This document shows positions 27,993-36,549 of a stretch of DNA of 64,000 nt, piece after piece (the first letter of the stretch is position 1; each line of letters opens with the position of its first letter). The position numbers and the translations under genes are program-made. The notes under the pieces were generated by a model, which saw nothing but the letters and a program-made list of their open reading frames with translations, was not told the DNA's origin and did no database searches. Source of the DNA: Planctomycetota bacterium (lineage in GTDB: Bacteria; Planctomycetota; UBA1135; GCA-002686595); contig JACKHS010000003.1 of NCBI GenBank assembly GCA_020638875.1, positions 186,001-250,000 of the forward strand, given 5' to 3'.

Positions 27993-28472
27993 TCAGACCG
28001 CCGACATCTCCTTCAGGAGCTCGACCAGCTCGGTCTTGTTGCGCGCGGCCCGGGCGAAGCGGCGGAAGTCGGCCTCGCGGGCCAGCCGCGCGATCCACGT
28101 CATCATCTCGAGGTGACGCTCGGGGTCGTGCTCGTCACCGGCGCGCTCCGGCCGCAGGACGGCGAAGAACAGGTGCACGGCCTCGCCGTCCACGGCGTTC
28201 CAGTCCACGCCGTCCTTGTGGACCGAGAGCGTGCAGACCACGCGCGTCAGCCCGGGCAGCTTGACGTGCGGGATCGCGACGCCCATGCCCACGCCGGTGG
28301 AGGCCAGCTCCTCGCGGCGCTCCAGCGCGGTCACTGCGCTCTCGCGCAGGCCCTCCTCGAGGGCGTCCGCCTTGATCATGTTGTCCACGATCTCGGCCAG
28401 GGCCTCGACCTTGGTCTCGGCCTTGAGGTTGATGCTGCAGCTCTTGGGCTTGAACTCTTTCCAGTACGACAT
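27993..28472 (-). CDS. ptsN: EIIA-Ntr-type PTS regulatory protein
   Basis: A 159-residue PTS EIIA type 2 domain protein. The active-site histidine is in GMGVAIPHVKLPG. In other bacteria PtsN regulates potassium and nitrogen functions rather than sugar import. The ATG at 28472 (MSYWKEF) gives a complete domain. Order hpf-ptsN-ptsH matches the classic rpoN-linked cluster. A strong hairpin lies just upstream, so ptsN may have its own promoter or be attenuated relative to hpf. Confidence 0.93.
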   Translation of the reverse strand: MSYWKEFKPKSCSINLKAETKVEALAEIVDNMIKADALEEGLRESAVTALERREELASTGVGMGVAIPHVKLPGLTRVVCTLSVHKDGVDWNAVDGEAVHLFFAVLRPERAGDEHDPERHLEMMTWIARLAREADFRRFARAARNKTELVELLKEMSAV

Positions 28473-28572
28473 CGACGCGCGTTCGACGAGCGGGCTCGGG
28501 GGAGCCGACCTCGGGGGGAGTGGGGTCCTCGGCGCCAAGCCTAGCAGATTGGAAAGCCCGGCGCCTCCACGC

Positions 28573-28600
28573 GGACGCCCGGCGCGGCGGCCGGGCGTCC
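28573..28600 (-). terminator. 11-bp hairpin between hpf and ptsN
   Basis: Arms 28573-28583 and 28590-28600 pair perfectly around a 6-nt loop. The structure lies 24 bases past the hpf stop and about 100 bases before ptsN, so it may be an internal terminator or attenuator. Confidence 0.6.
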
Positions 28601-28624
28601 TGGGTCCTGGGGCAGCGCTCGCGC

Positions 28625-28945
28625 TCAGGCGGCGTCGCGCTCCCGGCGTCGACGGCGCAGGCGCGTGCGGCGCTCCTGCCGTCGCTTGAGGAGCTCCGTC
28701 ATGCGCCCGAGGGCTTCCTCGAGGGCTCCCTGGAAGCCCTCCGCGCGGGCGTCGGCCACCAGCACGGGGCCGCGCGGCAGCGTGGCGATCAACTCCACCC
28801 GGTGCTCGTCGCGCTGGCGCTCGAGCCGGGCGCGCAGCGAGACCCGCGCGTCGGCGAAGCGCAGCAGACGCTGCAGGCGCTCCTCGACGTGGGCGCGCAC
28901 GGTGGCCGGGTAGTCGTGGTGCAGGATCGAGACCTGTGTCCTCAT
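28625..28945 (-). CDS. hpf: Ribosome hibernation promoting factor (short HPF/RaiA type)
   Basis: A 106-residue protein that binds the 30S decoding centre in slow growth. The fold pattern is recognisable: HHDYPATVRAHVEERLQRLL, a strand pair, then FQGALEEALGRMTELLKRRQ. The tail is strongly basic (RTRLRRRRRERDAA). It is of the short type without a dimerisation domain. It lies downstream of rpoN and truA. Confidence 0.88.
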   Translation of the reverse strand: MRTQVSILHHDYPATVRAHVEERLQRLLRFADARVSLRARLERQRDEHRVELIATLPRGPVLVADARAEGFQGALEEALGRMTELLKRRQERRTRLRRRRRERDAA

Positions 28946-29113
28946 GCGAAGCTCATCTCCATGGCCAGGCGGAGAGGTGCTCGACCCCTCCGCGGGGTAG
29001 GGCGGGACGGTCCCGGTGCGGCCCCCCGGCCGCCCCCGACCGCTCCCGCCGGGGTGAGGCCTCTTCGGCCCGGCGCGCGCGGCCGGGAGAGGGAAATTGC
29101 ATTTCTCGGGGCG

Positions 29114-29911
29114 CTACAGCGGCACCGCGCCCGGCGCCCCCCGCGGGCCCCGGTCGCGGCCGCGGAAGACCGGCTCGTCGTACAGCACGCGCAGCAGGTA
29201 GAGGCCCTCGGGCGGCGCCGTCGGTCCGATGCGGCGGCGGTCGCCGGTCTCCAGCAGGTGCGCCACGTCCCCCACCGTCATGCGGCCGCGCCCGACGTCG
29301 AACAGGCTGCCCGCGATCGCGCGCACCATGTTGTAGAGGAAGCCGTCCGCCTCCACGACGAAGGCGAGCTTGTCGCGGCGGCGGATCCACTTCAGGTCGC
29401 GCACGGTCCGCACGGTCGAGTGCCGCGTCCCGGGGTGCGTGCAGAGCCCCTGGAAGTCGTGCGTGCCGACGAGCAGCCGGCCGGCGGCGCGCATGGCCTC
29501 GAAGTCGAGCACCCAGTGCGACCAGTTCGCGTAGGCGCGCGCGAAGGGCGGGCGGAAGCGCGTCGTCGCGGTGACGTAGAGGTAGCGCTTGCCCGTGGCG
29601 CTGAAGCGCGCGTGGAAGTCGTCGGCGCAGGTCTCCAGCCGGTTCACGACGACGTGCGGCGGCAGGTGGTCGTTCAGCGCGTGACGCAGGCGGTCGTCGG
29701 CGAGCGTCGTGGCGAGGTGGCAGTTGGCCACCTGACGCAGCGCGTGCACGCCCGTGTCGGTGCGCCCCGAGCCCTGCACGACGACGCGCTCGGCGCAGGC
29801 CGACCAGACGGCCTCCTCGAGGGCCTCCTGTACCGACTCGAAGCCGTCCTGGCGCTGCCACCCGAAGAAGGCGGAGCCGTCGTAGGCGATCTCCATGCGG
29901 ACGTTGCGCAT
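29114..29911 (-). CDS. truA: tRNA pseudouridine(38-40) synthase TruA
   Basis: A 265-residue enzyme that isomerises uridines 38-40 of the tRNA anticodon arm. The catalytic aspartate is in QGSGRTDTGVHA; FLYNMVRAIAGSL near residue 205 is the second conserved block. Length is normal. It lies between rpoN and hpf on the same strand, an insertion into the usual rpoN-hpf-ptsN order. Confidence 0.97.
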   Translation of the reverse strand: MRNVRMEIAYDGSAFFGWQRQDGFESVQEALEEAVWSACAERVVVQGSGRTDTGVHALRQVANCHLATTLADDRLRHALNDHLPPHVVVNRLETCADDFHARFSATGKRYLYVTATTRFRPPFARAYANWSHWVLDFEAMRAAGRLLVGTHDFQGLCTHPGTRHSTVRTVRDLKWIRRRDKLAFVVEADGFLYNMVRAIAGSLFDVGRGRMTVGDVAHLLETGDRRRIGPTAPPEGLYLLRVLYDEPVFRGRDRGPRGAPGAVPL

Positions 29912-30149
29912 CGCGCGCGGAGTCTAGCCCGGTCGATTCGCGAAGGCGTGCGCCAGGCACGGCAACTCGGTCCCTGGCGGTGCCGTGCGGATCCCGGCGA
30001 CGCAGGCGACCCTGGACGGGTCGTCGAGGAGGCCGGGAGTCGCGACGTGCCGCCAGGAGCCGCGAGGCCGTCCGCTGACGAAGTCGGGTGCGCGCGTTCC
30101 CGCAGGGCCGGGCCGGCCCGAGCGACGCGCGAGCGCGCGACCGCCCGCG

Positions 30150-31502
30150 CTACGCGTAGCGCCGGCGGCGGTAGGAGCTGGGGATGCCGAGCTCGGTGCG
30201 GTACTTGGCGACCGTACGGCGCGCGAGCGGGTGGCCGCGGCGCGTGAGCTCGGCCACGGCGTCCTCGTCGGAGAGCGGCGCGCGCGGGTCCTCCTCGGCG
30301 AACAGGCGGCGCACGACCTCGCGCAGGTCGTCGCGCGCGGTGACGCTCTCGGCGCCGGCGGCCGCGCCGGGCGCGGCGCTCTGGAAGAAGTGCCGCAGCG
30401 CGAAGAAGCCCCACGGCGTCTGGACGTGCTTGCCGGCGACGGTGCGGCTGATCGTGCTGACGTGCAGCTCGAGCTCGTCCGCGAGCTGGCTCATGGTCAG
30501 CGGCGCGAGGTGACCGGGGCCCTCCGCCAGGAACGCGGCCTGGTGCTCGAACACGCGGCGTGCGACGCGCAGCAGCGTCTCGCCGCGCTGGCGCACCGCG
30601 TCCACGATCCAGCGCGCGCGTTCGACGCGCTCGCGGGCCCAGGCGCGCGCCTCGCGGCCCTGCGTGCGGTCCTTCGCGAGCTCGACGAGCTCGGCGTCCA
30701 GCGCGACGGCCGGCAGCGCGGCGCGGTCGACGGAGACTTCCCACCCACCGTCCTCGGTGGGCAGCACGAGCACGTCCGCGCGCAGCACCGGCGCGTCCTC
30801 CTCCGCGAGGCCGGCGCCGGGGCGCGGGTCGAGGCCGCGCAGTTGCGCGACGAGGCGCGCGAGCTCGTCGAGCTCGACGCCCAGCGCGCGCGCGACGGCG
30901 GGCATGCGGTTCGCCGCGAGGTCGTCGAGGCACTCCTCGACCAGGCGGCACAGCGCGGCGTAGTCGGGCGCGCGCGGGTCGAGCTGCAGCAGCAGCGCCT
31001 CGGTCAGGTCGCGCCCGCCCACGCCGCGCGGCTCGAGCCGCTGGAGCTGGGCGATCGCGCGGCCCAGCGCGCCGGCGTCGAGCGCGAGGCCCTCGAGCCG
31101 CGCGAGGTCGAGCAGCTCCTCGTCGTCCGGCGAGAGGTAGCCGTTGCCGTCGAGGCAGCCGATCAGGAAGTGCAGCGCGTCGTCGAGCGCGGGCTCGAGC
31201 TCCAGCCAGCTCGCTTGCTCCGCGAGGCTCGCGACGAGCCCCGGCGCGCGCTCGGGCTGGTTGCGCAGCGCTTCGTCGTGGCGCTCGGTGGCGTCCCAAC
31301 CGCGGCCGAGGCGCCCGCCCTCGGGCGCGGCCGGCGGCTCGACCTGCAGCGCCTGGTTCTGCTCGGCGGCGTCGAGCAACCAGGCCTCGAGGTCCTGCGC
31401 CGGGAGCTGCAGCACCTCGATCGCCTGGAGCATGCGCGGCTCCAGCACGAGGCTCTGCTCGGCGCGGGCGTGCAGGCCCGTTCGGGGGGTCGGGACGGCC
31501 AT
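30150..31502 (-). CDS. rpoN: RNA polymerase sigma-54 factor
   Basis: A 450-residue sigma factor for -24/-12 promoters needing enhancer-binding ATPases. Region I (1-50) has the Leu/Gln-rich pattern LEPRMLQAIEVLQLPAQDL. The core-binding region follows, then the HTH LHVSTISRTVAGKHVQTPWG. The RpoN box is intact as ARRTVAKYRTELGIPSS near the C-terminus. The acidic region II is short. The gene is divergent from the cupin-like gene, with 187 bases between. Confidence 0.96.
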   Translation of the reverse strand: MAVPTPRTGLHARAEQSLVLEPRMLQAIEVLQLPAQDLEAWLLDAAEQNQALQVEPPAAPEGGRLGRGWDATERHDEALRNQPERAPGLVASLAEQASWLELEPALDDALHFLIGCLDGNGYLSPDDEELLDLARLEGLALDAGALGRAIAQLQRLEPRGVGGRDLTEALLLQLDPRAPDYAALCRLVEECLDDLAANRMPAVARALGVELDELARLVAQLRGLDPRPGAGLAEEDAPVLRADVLVLPTEDGGWEVSVDRAALPAVALDAELVELAKDRTQGREARAWARERVERARWIVDAVRQRGETLLRVARRVFEHQAAFLAEGPGHLAPLTMSQLADELELHVSTISRTVAGKHVQTPWGFFALRHFFQSAAPGAAAGAESVTARDDLREVVRRLFAEEDPRAPLSDEDAVAELTRRGHPLARRTVAKYRTELGIPSSYRRRRYA

Positions 31503-31689
31503 GGCGTGGGCTGGCTATCGACGCGCGGCGGCGAGAGCCTGAGCGCGCGGCGGCGGCGCGGACCGCCCGCAGCGCCCCGCCGCTCCCATCGGCGGGTCGC
31601 CCGGCCCCGCGGCCCCCTTGCGGATCCCGGGCGCGCGAGGGATGCTCGCCTCGGAGCCAGGTCTTCCCCCTCCGGCTCCCCCGTTCTCG

Positions 31690-32565
31690 ATGAGCTCGCC
31701 CGAACCGCTGCGCCACCTGCGCGACCGCTGGGGCACCGCCTTCCAGGGCTTCGAGCGCTGGCCGCTCGAGCTCGAGGGCCTGCCGCGCACCCCCGCGGAG
31801 ATCGAAGCCGCCCTGCTCGGCGCCCCCGAGGGCGCGCTCGAGTACCTGGAGGCCTGCGACGCGCCGGGGCAGAAGATGCGCCGCATCCCGCTGCCGACCG
31901 ACCGCCGCGAGTTCCTGGCGCCGCCGCCCGGCGCGCGGCGCGTGCTGCGCGCGGGCAACCTGTCGGCGTGGTGCCCGGGCGCGCGCGCGTGGTGCCAGCG
32001 CTGGACCGCGCTGCTCGACGGCGAGCTCGCGGGCGTGACCGCGCGCTTCGTCGACGTGCGCGCGGAGCTCTACCTCAGCACGCCGCGTGCGCTCGTCGCC
32101 TTCCACGCCGACCCGAGCCACAACTTCTGCCTGCAGCTCACGGGCGCGCGCGAGCTGCACGTGCACGACAACGACGACCCGCGCTTCATCGACGCCGACA
32201 CGCGGCCGGGCGTCTACCTGCACCGCGCGGCGTTCCCCGTCTACCGCGACGACTGCGGCGATCGCGAGGCGGTGTTCGACCTCCTGGCCGGACGCGCGGC
32301 CTACCTGCCGCCGCTCGCGGGGCACTGGATCCGGAACGGCGACGAGCTCGCCGTGTCCTACGTCATCAGCGTGCGCACCGCGGCCGAGGAGCACGAGAAG
32401 CTGGTGCACGGCATGAACGCGCGTCTGAGCGCGCTGGGGTTCACGATCACGCCGTTCGGCCGCAGCCGCTGGAAGGACCGCCTGAAAGCGGGCGCGGAGC
32501 GCGGTCTGCGGCGCGTCGCGCGGCGCGAGCCGGCGCCGGCCTTCGACCGCCCCGACCCCGCCTGA
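31690..32565 (+). CDS. Cupin/JmjC-like putative Fe(II)/2-oxoglutarate oxygenase
   Basis: A 291-residue soluble protein. The double-stranded beta-helix pattern is clear: AFHADPSHNFCLQL supplies an H-x-D pair, ELHVHDNDDPRF follows, and LPPLAGHWIRNGDELAVSYV supplies a distal histidine. This fits JmjC-type oxygenases, which hydroxylate proteins or small molecules; the substrate is unknown. The ATG at 31690 is preferred over an upstream TTG. It converges on recR with only 3 bases between stops. It may equally be a non-catalytic cupin. Confidence 0.7.
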   Translation: MSSPEPLRHLRDRWGTAFQGFERWPLELEGLPRTPAEIEAALLGAPEGALEYLEACDAPGQKMRRIPLPTDRREFLAPPPGARRVLRAGNLSAWCPGARAWCQRWTALLDGELAGVTARFVDVRAELYLSTPRALVAFHADPSHNFCLQLTGARELHVHDNDDPRFIDADTRPGVYLHRAAFPVYRDDCGDREAVFDLLAGRAAYLPPLAGHWIRNGDELAVSYVISVRTAAEEHEKLVHGMNARLSALGFTITPFGRSRWKDRLKAGAERGLRRVARREPAPAFDRPDPA

Positions 32566-32568
32566 GCG

Positions 32569-33186
32569 CTACTCGACCGCGCGGCGGCCGACGGCGCGCC
32601 GGCCCTCGAGCGCGTCCTCGAGGATGCCGCGGTGCAGGTACTCGAGCGCGCTGCCGGCCGGCAACCCGCGCGCGAGCCGCGTGACGAGCGGCGGCTCGTC
32701 GAGCGCGCGTTCGAGCGCGTCGACGACGTAGAGCGCGGTGGCCTCGCCCTCGGCGTCAGGGTCGGTGGCGAGGATCACCTCGCGCACGCCGCCGGCGCGC
32801 ACGCGCTCGACGAGGTTCCGCACGCCGAGGTGCTCGGCCTCGGTGCCCTCGGCGGGGTTCAGCGCGCCCATCAGGACGTGGTAGCGGCCGCGGAAGCACG
32901 CCGCGCGCTCCATCGCCTCGACGTGGCGCGGCTCCTCCACCACGGCGAGCGTCGCCGCGTCGCGCGCGGGGTCGGCGCAGATCGGACACGGGTCGCGCTC
33001 GGTCACGTTGCCGCAGGTCGAGCACCGCTTGGTGTCGCGCGCTGCGCGCTCGATCGCCGGCGCGAGCCCGCGCGCGCTCGGCTCGCGCAGGACGTGGAAC
33101 GCCAGGCGCTCGGCGGTGACGCGGCCGACGCCGGGGAAGGCTTCGAAGGCGACGATCAGCGCCTCGAGGGGCTCGGGGTACGCCAC
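32569..33186 (-). CDS. recR: Recombination mediator protein RecR
   Basis: A 205-residue protein that with RecO loads RecA in gap repair. It shows the helix-hairpin-helix start (EAFPGVGRVTAERLAFHVL), a zinc finger CSTCGNVTERDPCPIC, and the Toprim domain with EEPRHVEAMER and ILATDPDAEGEATA. The dnaX-ybaB-recR order is conserved in many bacteria and holds here. Confidence 0.97.
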   Translation of the reverse strand: MAYPEPLEALIVAFEAFPGVGRVTAERLAFHVLREPSARGLAPAIERAARDTKRCSTCGNVTERDPCPICADPARDAATLAVVEEPRHVEAMERAACFRGRYHVLMGALNPAEGTEAEHLGVRNLVERVRAGGVREVILATDPDAEGEATALYVVDALERALDEPPLVTRLARGLPAGSALEYLHRGILEDALEGRRAVGRRAVE

Positions 33187-33205
33187 GCCGGACGCTCGCG
33201 CGAGC

Positions 33206-33529
33206 TCAGAAGATGCCCGGCAGGTTGAGGCCGCCCGTCACCGCGGACAGGCGCTCCTTGCGCAGGCGCGCGGCCTGCCCCAACGCGTCGCGCAGCGCGG
33301 CGAGCACGAGGTCCTCGACCAGCGCCTTGTCGCCCGAGTCGATCACGTCGGCGCCGATCTCGACGGCGAGCACTTCGCCGTCGCCGTTGACGCGCGCCTG
33401 CACCACGCCGCCGCCGCCGGTGCCGGTCAGCGTCGCGCGCGTGAGCTCCTCGCGCACGCGGTCCATCTGGCGCTGCATCTCCTGGGCCTGCTTCAGCAGG
33501 TTGCCCATGTCGCCGAAGCCGCCACTCAT
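33206..33529 (-). CDS. ybaB: YbaB/EbfC nucleoid-associated protein
   Basis: A 107-residue dimeric DNA-binding protein. The N-terminal helix LLKQAQEMQRQMDRVREEL and the strand region VVQARVNGDGEVLAVEI are typical. It sits between dnaX and recR, 19 bases before recR. Confidence 0.95.
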   Translation of the reverse strand: MSGGFGDMGNLLKQAQEMQRQMDRVREELTRATLTGTGGGGVVQARVNGDGEVLAVEIGADVIDSGDKALVEDLVLAALRDALGQAARLRKERLSAVTGGLNLPGIF

Positions 33530-33554
33530 CGCCTTGCGCTCCTCGTCTCGAGAG

Positions 33555-34104
33555 TCATCGGTCGTCCTCCACCTTGCCGTCGAAGAGGCTGGCGACGCGG
33601 GAGGTGAACGCGTCCTGATCGCCGGGGCGCACGGCCGCGCTGTCCTCGAGGCGCAGCTCGACGCGCTCGCCCATGAGGTCCGAGAAGACCTTCGTGCACA
33701 GCTTCTGATTGCGCGCGTCCTGCACCATCGCGCGGTCGGCGGCCTTCAGTCCGCTGAGCCGCACGACGGCGCGGCCGCCGCCGAACTCGACGAGCTTGCC
33801 GCAGCGCGAGAGCGCTTCGGACAGCGCGGCGGCGCGGCCCTCGAGCTCGTCGAGGAAGCGCGCCCAGGCCTCGCCGGCGCTCGAGCGCACGGCGCCGGCG
33901 AACTGCGTGGTGCTGCGGCGTCGCTGCGGCGCGGCTGCGGGCGCGTCGGGCTCGGCGTGCGCCTCCGCGGCGCGCAGCTCGGAGGGCGTCAGGCCGCCGT
34001 GGTCGTCGTCGTCCGCGCGGGCGTCGGTCGGGGGCGGCGGCGGCGCCGCGGCGCGCGGGGTTCGGCCGCGGCGCGAAGGGTTCTGCAGCGGCGCGCGGGG
34101 TTCA
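33555..34104 (-). CDS. dnaX: DnaX C-terminal (tau-specific) region, in the +1 frame
   Basis: This open frame continues dnaX after its in-frame TGA. It encodes a Pro/Arg-rich linker, an acidic patch (DARADDDD) and a folded domain of about 110 residues. That domain has ARFLDELEGRAAALSEALS and ARNQKLCTKVFSDLMGERVEL, as in the C-terminal domain of tau that contacts the polymerase. It has no start of its own and is open in this frame back to at least 34211. A +1 shift at the CCC-TGA site, or a one-base sequence error in a C-run, would join it to the N-terminal part. Confidence 0.8.
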
Positions 34105-34135
34105 GGGGCGCTGCGCGGCGGCTGGGGCGCGGGGG
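34102..34135 (-). promoter_or_regulatory. Candidate +1 frameshift site in dnaX
   Basis: Read on the minus strand, the zero frame ends CAG CGC CCC TGA. Slippage of the proline codon CCC by +1 onto CCT exposes GAA and enters the frame encoding the tau C-terminus. A C5 run (34131-34135) and a C4 run (34124-34127) just upstream are alternative slip or error points. CCC followed by a slow stop is a known type of +1 shift-prone context; operation here is inference. Confidence 0.5.
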
Positions 34136-35355
34136 CGCTGCGGCGCGGATGCCGCTGCGGGCGCGCTCTCGCGGCGCGGCGCGGCGGGCGCGCTGCGCGC
34201 GGGCGGAGCACCGCCGGCCAGGCGCGCTTCGAGCGCCTCGAGCCGTCGCGCCAGCTCGTCGAGCGGGAGCGTGAGCTCGGGGCGCGCGAGCTCCAGCAGA
34301 CCGAGCTCGAGGATCAGGCGCGCCTCGCCGGGCAAGAGCCGCATCTGATCGCGCATCAGCAGCAGCTCGCCGAGCACGAGCTCGAGCCGCTCGGGGCCGA
34401 GGTCGCGCGCGAGGGCCGCGAGCTCCGCGCGCTGCTCGGGCGCGGCGTCGAACAGCGGGCTCTCCTCGCCGCAGTGCGCGGCGAGCAGCGCCGAGCGCAG
34501 GTACTGCAGCAGGGCGCCGAGCACCTCGGGCTCGCCGCCCTCGAACGCGCCGAGCGCGGCCAGCACGCCCGGACGGTCGCGCTCGGCCAGCGCGTGCGCG
34601 AGCGCGCCGACGCCGGCGCGGTCGACGCCCGCCGAGAGGCGCGCGAGGTCGTCGAGGGCCGGCCGTGCGCCGACGAGCGCGAGCAACTGGTCGGCCAGCG
34701 AGAGCGCGTCGCGCATGCCGCCGCGCGCGCGCCGCGCGAGGCCCGCGCTGACGCCCGGCTCGGCCGCGACGCCCTCGGCCGCGAAGACCTCGTCGAGGCG
34801 GCCGGCGATGCGCTCCTCGGACAGCGCCGAGAGCTTCAGCACCTGGCAACGCGAGACGATCGTGTCGGGCAGCTTGTGCAGCTCGGTCGTCGCGAAGAGG
34901 AACTTCACGTGCGCCGGCGGCTCCTCGAGCGTCTTCAGGAGCGCGTTGAAGGCGCTCTTCGAGAGCATGTGCACCTCGTCGACGAGGAACACCTTGTAGC
35001 GCGCGCTCAGCGGCACGTACGCCGCCTGGTCGCGCAGCTCGCGCACGTCGTCGACGCCCGTGTGGGACGCGGCGTCGATCTCGATCAGGTCCGCCTCGGC
35101 GCCGCTGTCGGCCGCCTTGCAGCGCTCGCACTCGCCGCAGGGCTCGGCCGCGGGGCCGCGCTCGCAGTTGAGCGCCTTCGCGAAGATGCGCGCCGTGGTC
35201 GTCTTGCCGGTCCCGCGCGGGCCCGAGAAGAGGTAGGCGTGGCCGATGCGCCCCTCGGCGATGGCGCCCTGCAAGGTGCGCGTCACCACCTCCTGGCCGA
35301 CGACGTCCGCGAAGCGGCGCGGGCGGTACTTGCGGGCCAGGACCAGGTAGGACAT
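34102..35355 (-). CDS. dnaX: DNA polymerase III gamma/tau, zero-frame (gamma-like) product
   Basis: A 417-residue clamp-loader ATPase. AAA+ motifs: Walker A FSGPRGTGKTTTARIFAKAL, zinc tetrad CERGPAAEPCGECERC, Walker B VFLVDEVHML, sensor-1 FLFATTE. The collar domain III follows and the frame stops at 34102 in a Pro/Ala-rich linker, the position where gamma ends in bacteria that make both forms. It lies between the SRP RNA and ybaB. If the shift is real, this organism makes gamma without shifting and tau (about 600 residues) with it. Confidence 0.93.
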   Translation of the reverse strand: MSYLVLARKYRPRRFADVVGQEVVTRTLQGAIAEGRIGHAYLFSGPRGTGKTTTARIFAKALNCERGPAAEPCGECERCKAADSGAEADLIEIDAASHTGVDDVRELRDQAAYVPLSARYKVFLVDEVHMLSKSAFNALLKTLEEPPAHVKFLFATTELHKLPDTIVSRCQVLKLSALSEERIAGRLDEVFAAEGVAAEPGVSAGLARRARGGMRDALSLADQLLALVGARPALDDLARLSAGVDRAGVGALAHALAERDRPGVLAALGAFEGGEPEVLGALLQYLRSALLAAHCGEESPLFDAAPEQRAELAALARDLGPERLELVLGELLLMRDQMRLLPGEARLILELGLLELARPELTLPLDELARRLEALEARLAGGAPPARSAPAAPRRESAPAAASAPQRPRAPAAAQRP

Positions 35356-35429
35356 GGGGGGAGTATACGGCGTCGAGACGCGAACCGTCGCGCCCGCGCC
35401 GCGCGCGCGACGCGCGTCCCGCGAAAGAC

Positions 35430-35556
35430 CGCGAGCCCGTCGATGGGCCCGGGCACCCCGCACATGGATCGATGTCCTTAGGGCTGCTCCGTTCCCGGCC
35501 TGACCCGGTTCGAACCCGACCCATCGCAGGGGACCGAGCCCGTCGCCGGGCTCGCG
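35430..35556 (-). ncRNA. ffs: Bacterial small signal recognition particle RNA
   Basis: The minus strand carries the universal domain IV: GTCAGGCCGGGAACGG, then AGCAGCCC, forming the asymmetric loop and a GGAA tetraloop on a CCG/CGG stem. The ends pair as CGCGAGCCCGGCGACGGG (5') with CCCATCGACGGGCTCGCG (3'), using G-U pairs, which sets the boundaries (about 127 nt). It guides co-translational membrane targeting with Ffh. It lies 35 bases from tRNA-Ser(GGA) and 74 from dnaX; the ends are accurate to a few bases. Confidence 0.93.
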
Positions 35557-35591
35557 AGTGCGCCGCGGCGGGTGAGCGCGCGGCGCGGGGA

Positions 35592-35681
35592 TGGCGGAGA
35601 GGGAGGGATTCGAACCCTCGAAGCCATTGCTGACTTACACGCTTTCCAAGCGTGCTCCTTCAGCCACTCGGACACCTCTCC
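35592..35681 (-). tRNA. tRNA-Ser (GGA)
   Basis: Ninety nucleotides with encoded CCA. The acceptor GGAGAGG pairs with CCTCTCC, the long variable arm is type II, and the anticodon loop is CTTGGAAAG, giving anticodon GGA for UCC/UCU codons. Confidence 0.97.
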
Positions 35682-35708
35682 AGTTCTGGATCGCGAGCGC
35701 GAAAGGAG

Positions 35709-35739
35709 CGCCCGCGCGGCGTCGGGCGCCGCGCGGGCG
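35709..35739. repeat. 12-bp inverted repeat between the two tRNA-Ser genes
   Basis: CGCCCGCGCGGC (35709-35720) and GCCGCGCGGGCG (35728-35739) pair around a 7-nt loop. In a joint transcript it may be a processing signal; it could also act as a terminator. Confidence 0.6.
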
Positions 35740-35743
35740 TGGA

Positions 35744-35833
35744 TGGCGGAGAGGGGGGGATTTGAACCCCCGGTGCCCCTTAGGACACGCTGGTTTTCGA
35801 AACCAGTCCATTCAGCCGCTCTGGCACCTCTCC
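35744..35833 (-). tRNA. tRNA-Ser (CGA)
   Basis: Ninety nucleotides with encoded CCA and the same GGAGAGG acceptor as its neighbour. The anticodon stem CTGGT/ACCAG encloses TTCGAAA, giving CGA for UCG codons. Its 5' end lies one base after the tadA stop codon. Confidence 0.97.
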
Positions 35834-35834
35834 A

Positions 35835-36380
35835 CTACGGCGCGTCGCTCGACGCGCCGTGGTCTCCATCGGGGGGGAGCTGGGCTCCCCCACCGCGCTT
35901 GCTTCGAAAGAACGTCCGCAGGAGCTCGGCCGACGCCTCGGCCTCCACTCCTTCGGTGATCGCGACCCGGTGGTTGAGCCTCGAGTCGCTCAAGACGGAC
36001 CCGATCGAGGCGCAGCCACCGAACTTGGGATCCCGCGCGGCCCAGACGACGCGCGCCACGCGCGCGTGCAGCAGAGCACCGGCGCACATGAAGCAGGGCT
36101 CGAGGGTCGAGTAGACCGTCGCCCCCACCAAGCGCTGGGCGCCCACGCGACGCGCGGCCTCGCGCAAGGCCTGCAGCTCGGCGTGCGCGGTCGGGTCGAC
36201 CTCGGTGCGCGTGCGGTTGTGGCCGCGGCCGAGGACCTCGCCGGCGAGCACGACCACGGCGCCGATCGGCACCTCGTCGAGGTCGCGCGCGCGGCGCGCC
36301 TCGCTCAACGCTTCCTGCATGAAGCGCACGTCGTCCTCGCGCCCGGCGGCGCCGTTCGCGGGATCGTCTCGGGGAGTCAC
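35835..36380 (-). CDS. tadA: tRNA-specific adenosine deaminase TadA
   Basis: A 181-residue zinc enzyme that converts A34 of tRNA-Arg(ACG) to inosine. Catalytic motifs: TAHAELQA (zinc histidine and proton-shuttling glutamate) and LEPCFMCAGALLHARVARVV (two zinc cysteines). The GTG at 36380 is chosen as the nearest upstream start that leaves the complete domain. Its substrate tRNA gene lies 169 bases upstream on the same strand, and tRNA-Ser(CGA) starts right after its stop codon. Confidence 0.94.
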   Translation of the reverse strand: MTPRDDPANGAAGREDDVRFMQEALSEARRARDLDEVPIGAVVVLAGEVLGRGHNRTRTEVDPTAHAELQALREAARRVGAQRLVGATVYSTLEPCFMCAGALLHARVARVVWAARDPKFGGCASIGSVLSDSRLNHRVAITEGVEAEASAELLRTFFRSKRGGGAQLPPDGDHGASSDAP

Positions 36381-36549
36381 AGAGCTGGGCGCTGCTGGCA
36401 GCTGGCTACTGGTCGCGCCGCCGGCGGACGCCGAGGCGGCGGGTCCCGAGAGGCGACCCGCAGGGCCGTGCGGCGGATCCCGAGTTGCGACCCGCGGGGG
36501 CGCGGCACGAGGCCGAGGGGAGGCCCGCCGCGGCGCGACGGGCGTGTGC

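Noticed and set aside
30147..30162. A 16-bp perfect palindrome at the rpoN stop
   Set aside because: It lies mostly within coding sequence and a single short palindrome of CG-rich letters is expected by chance here.
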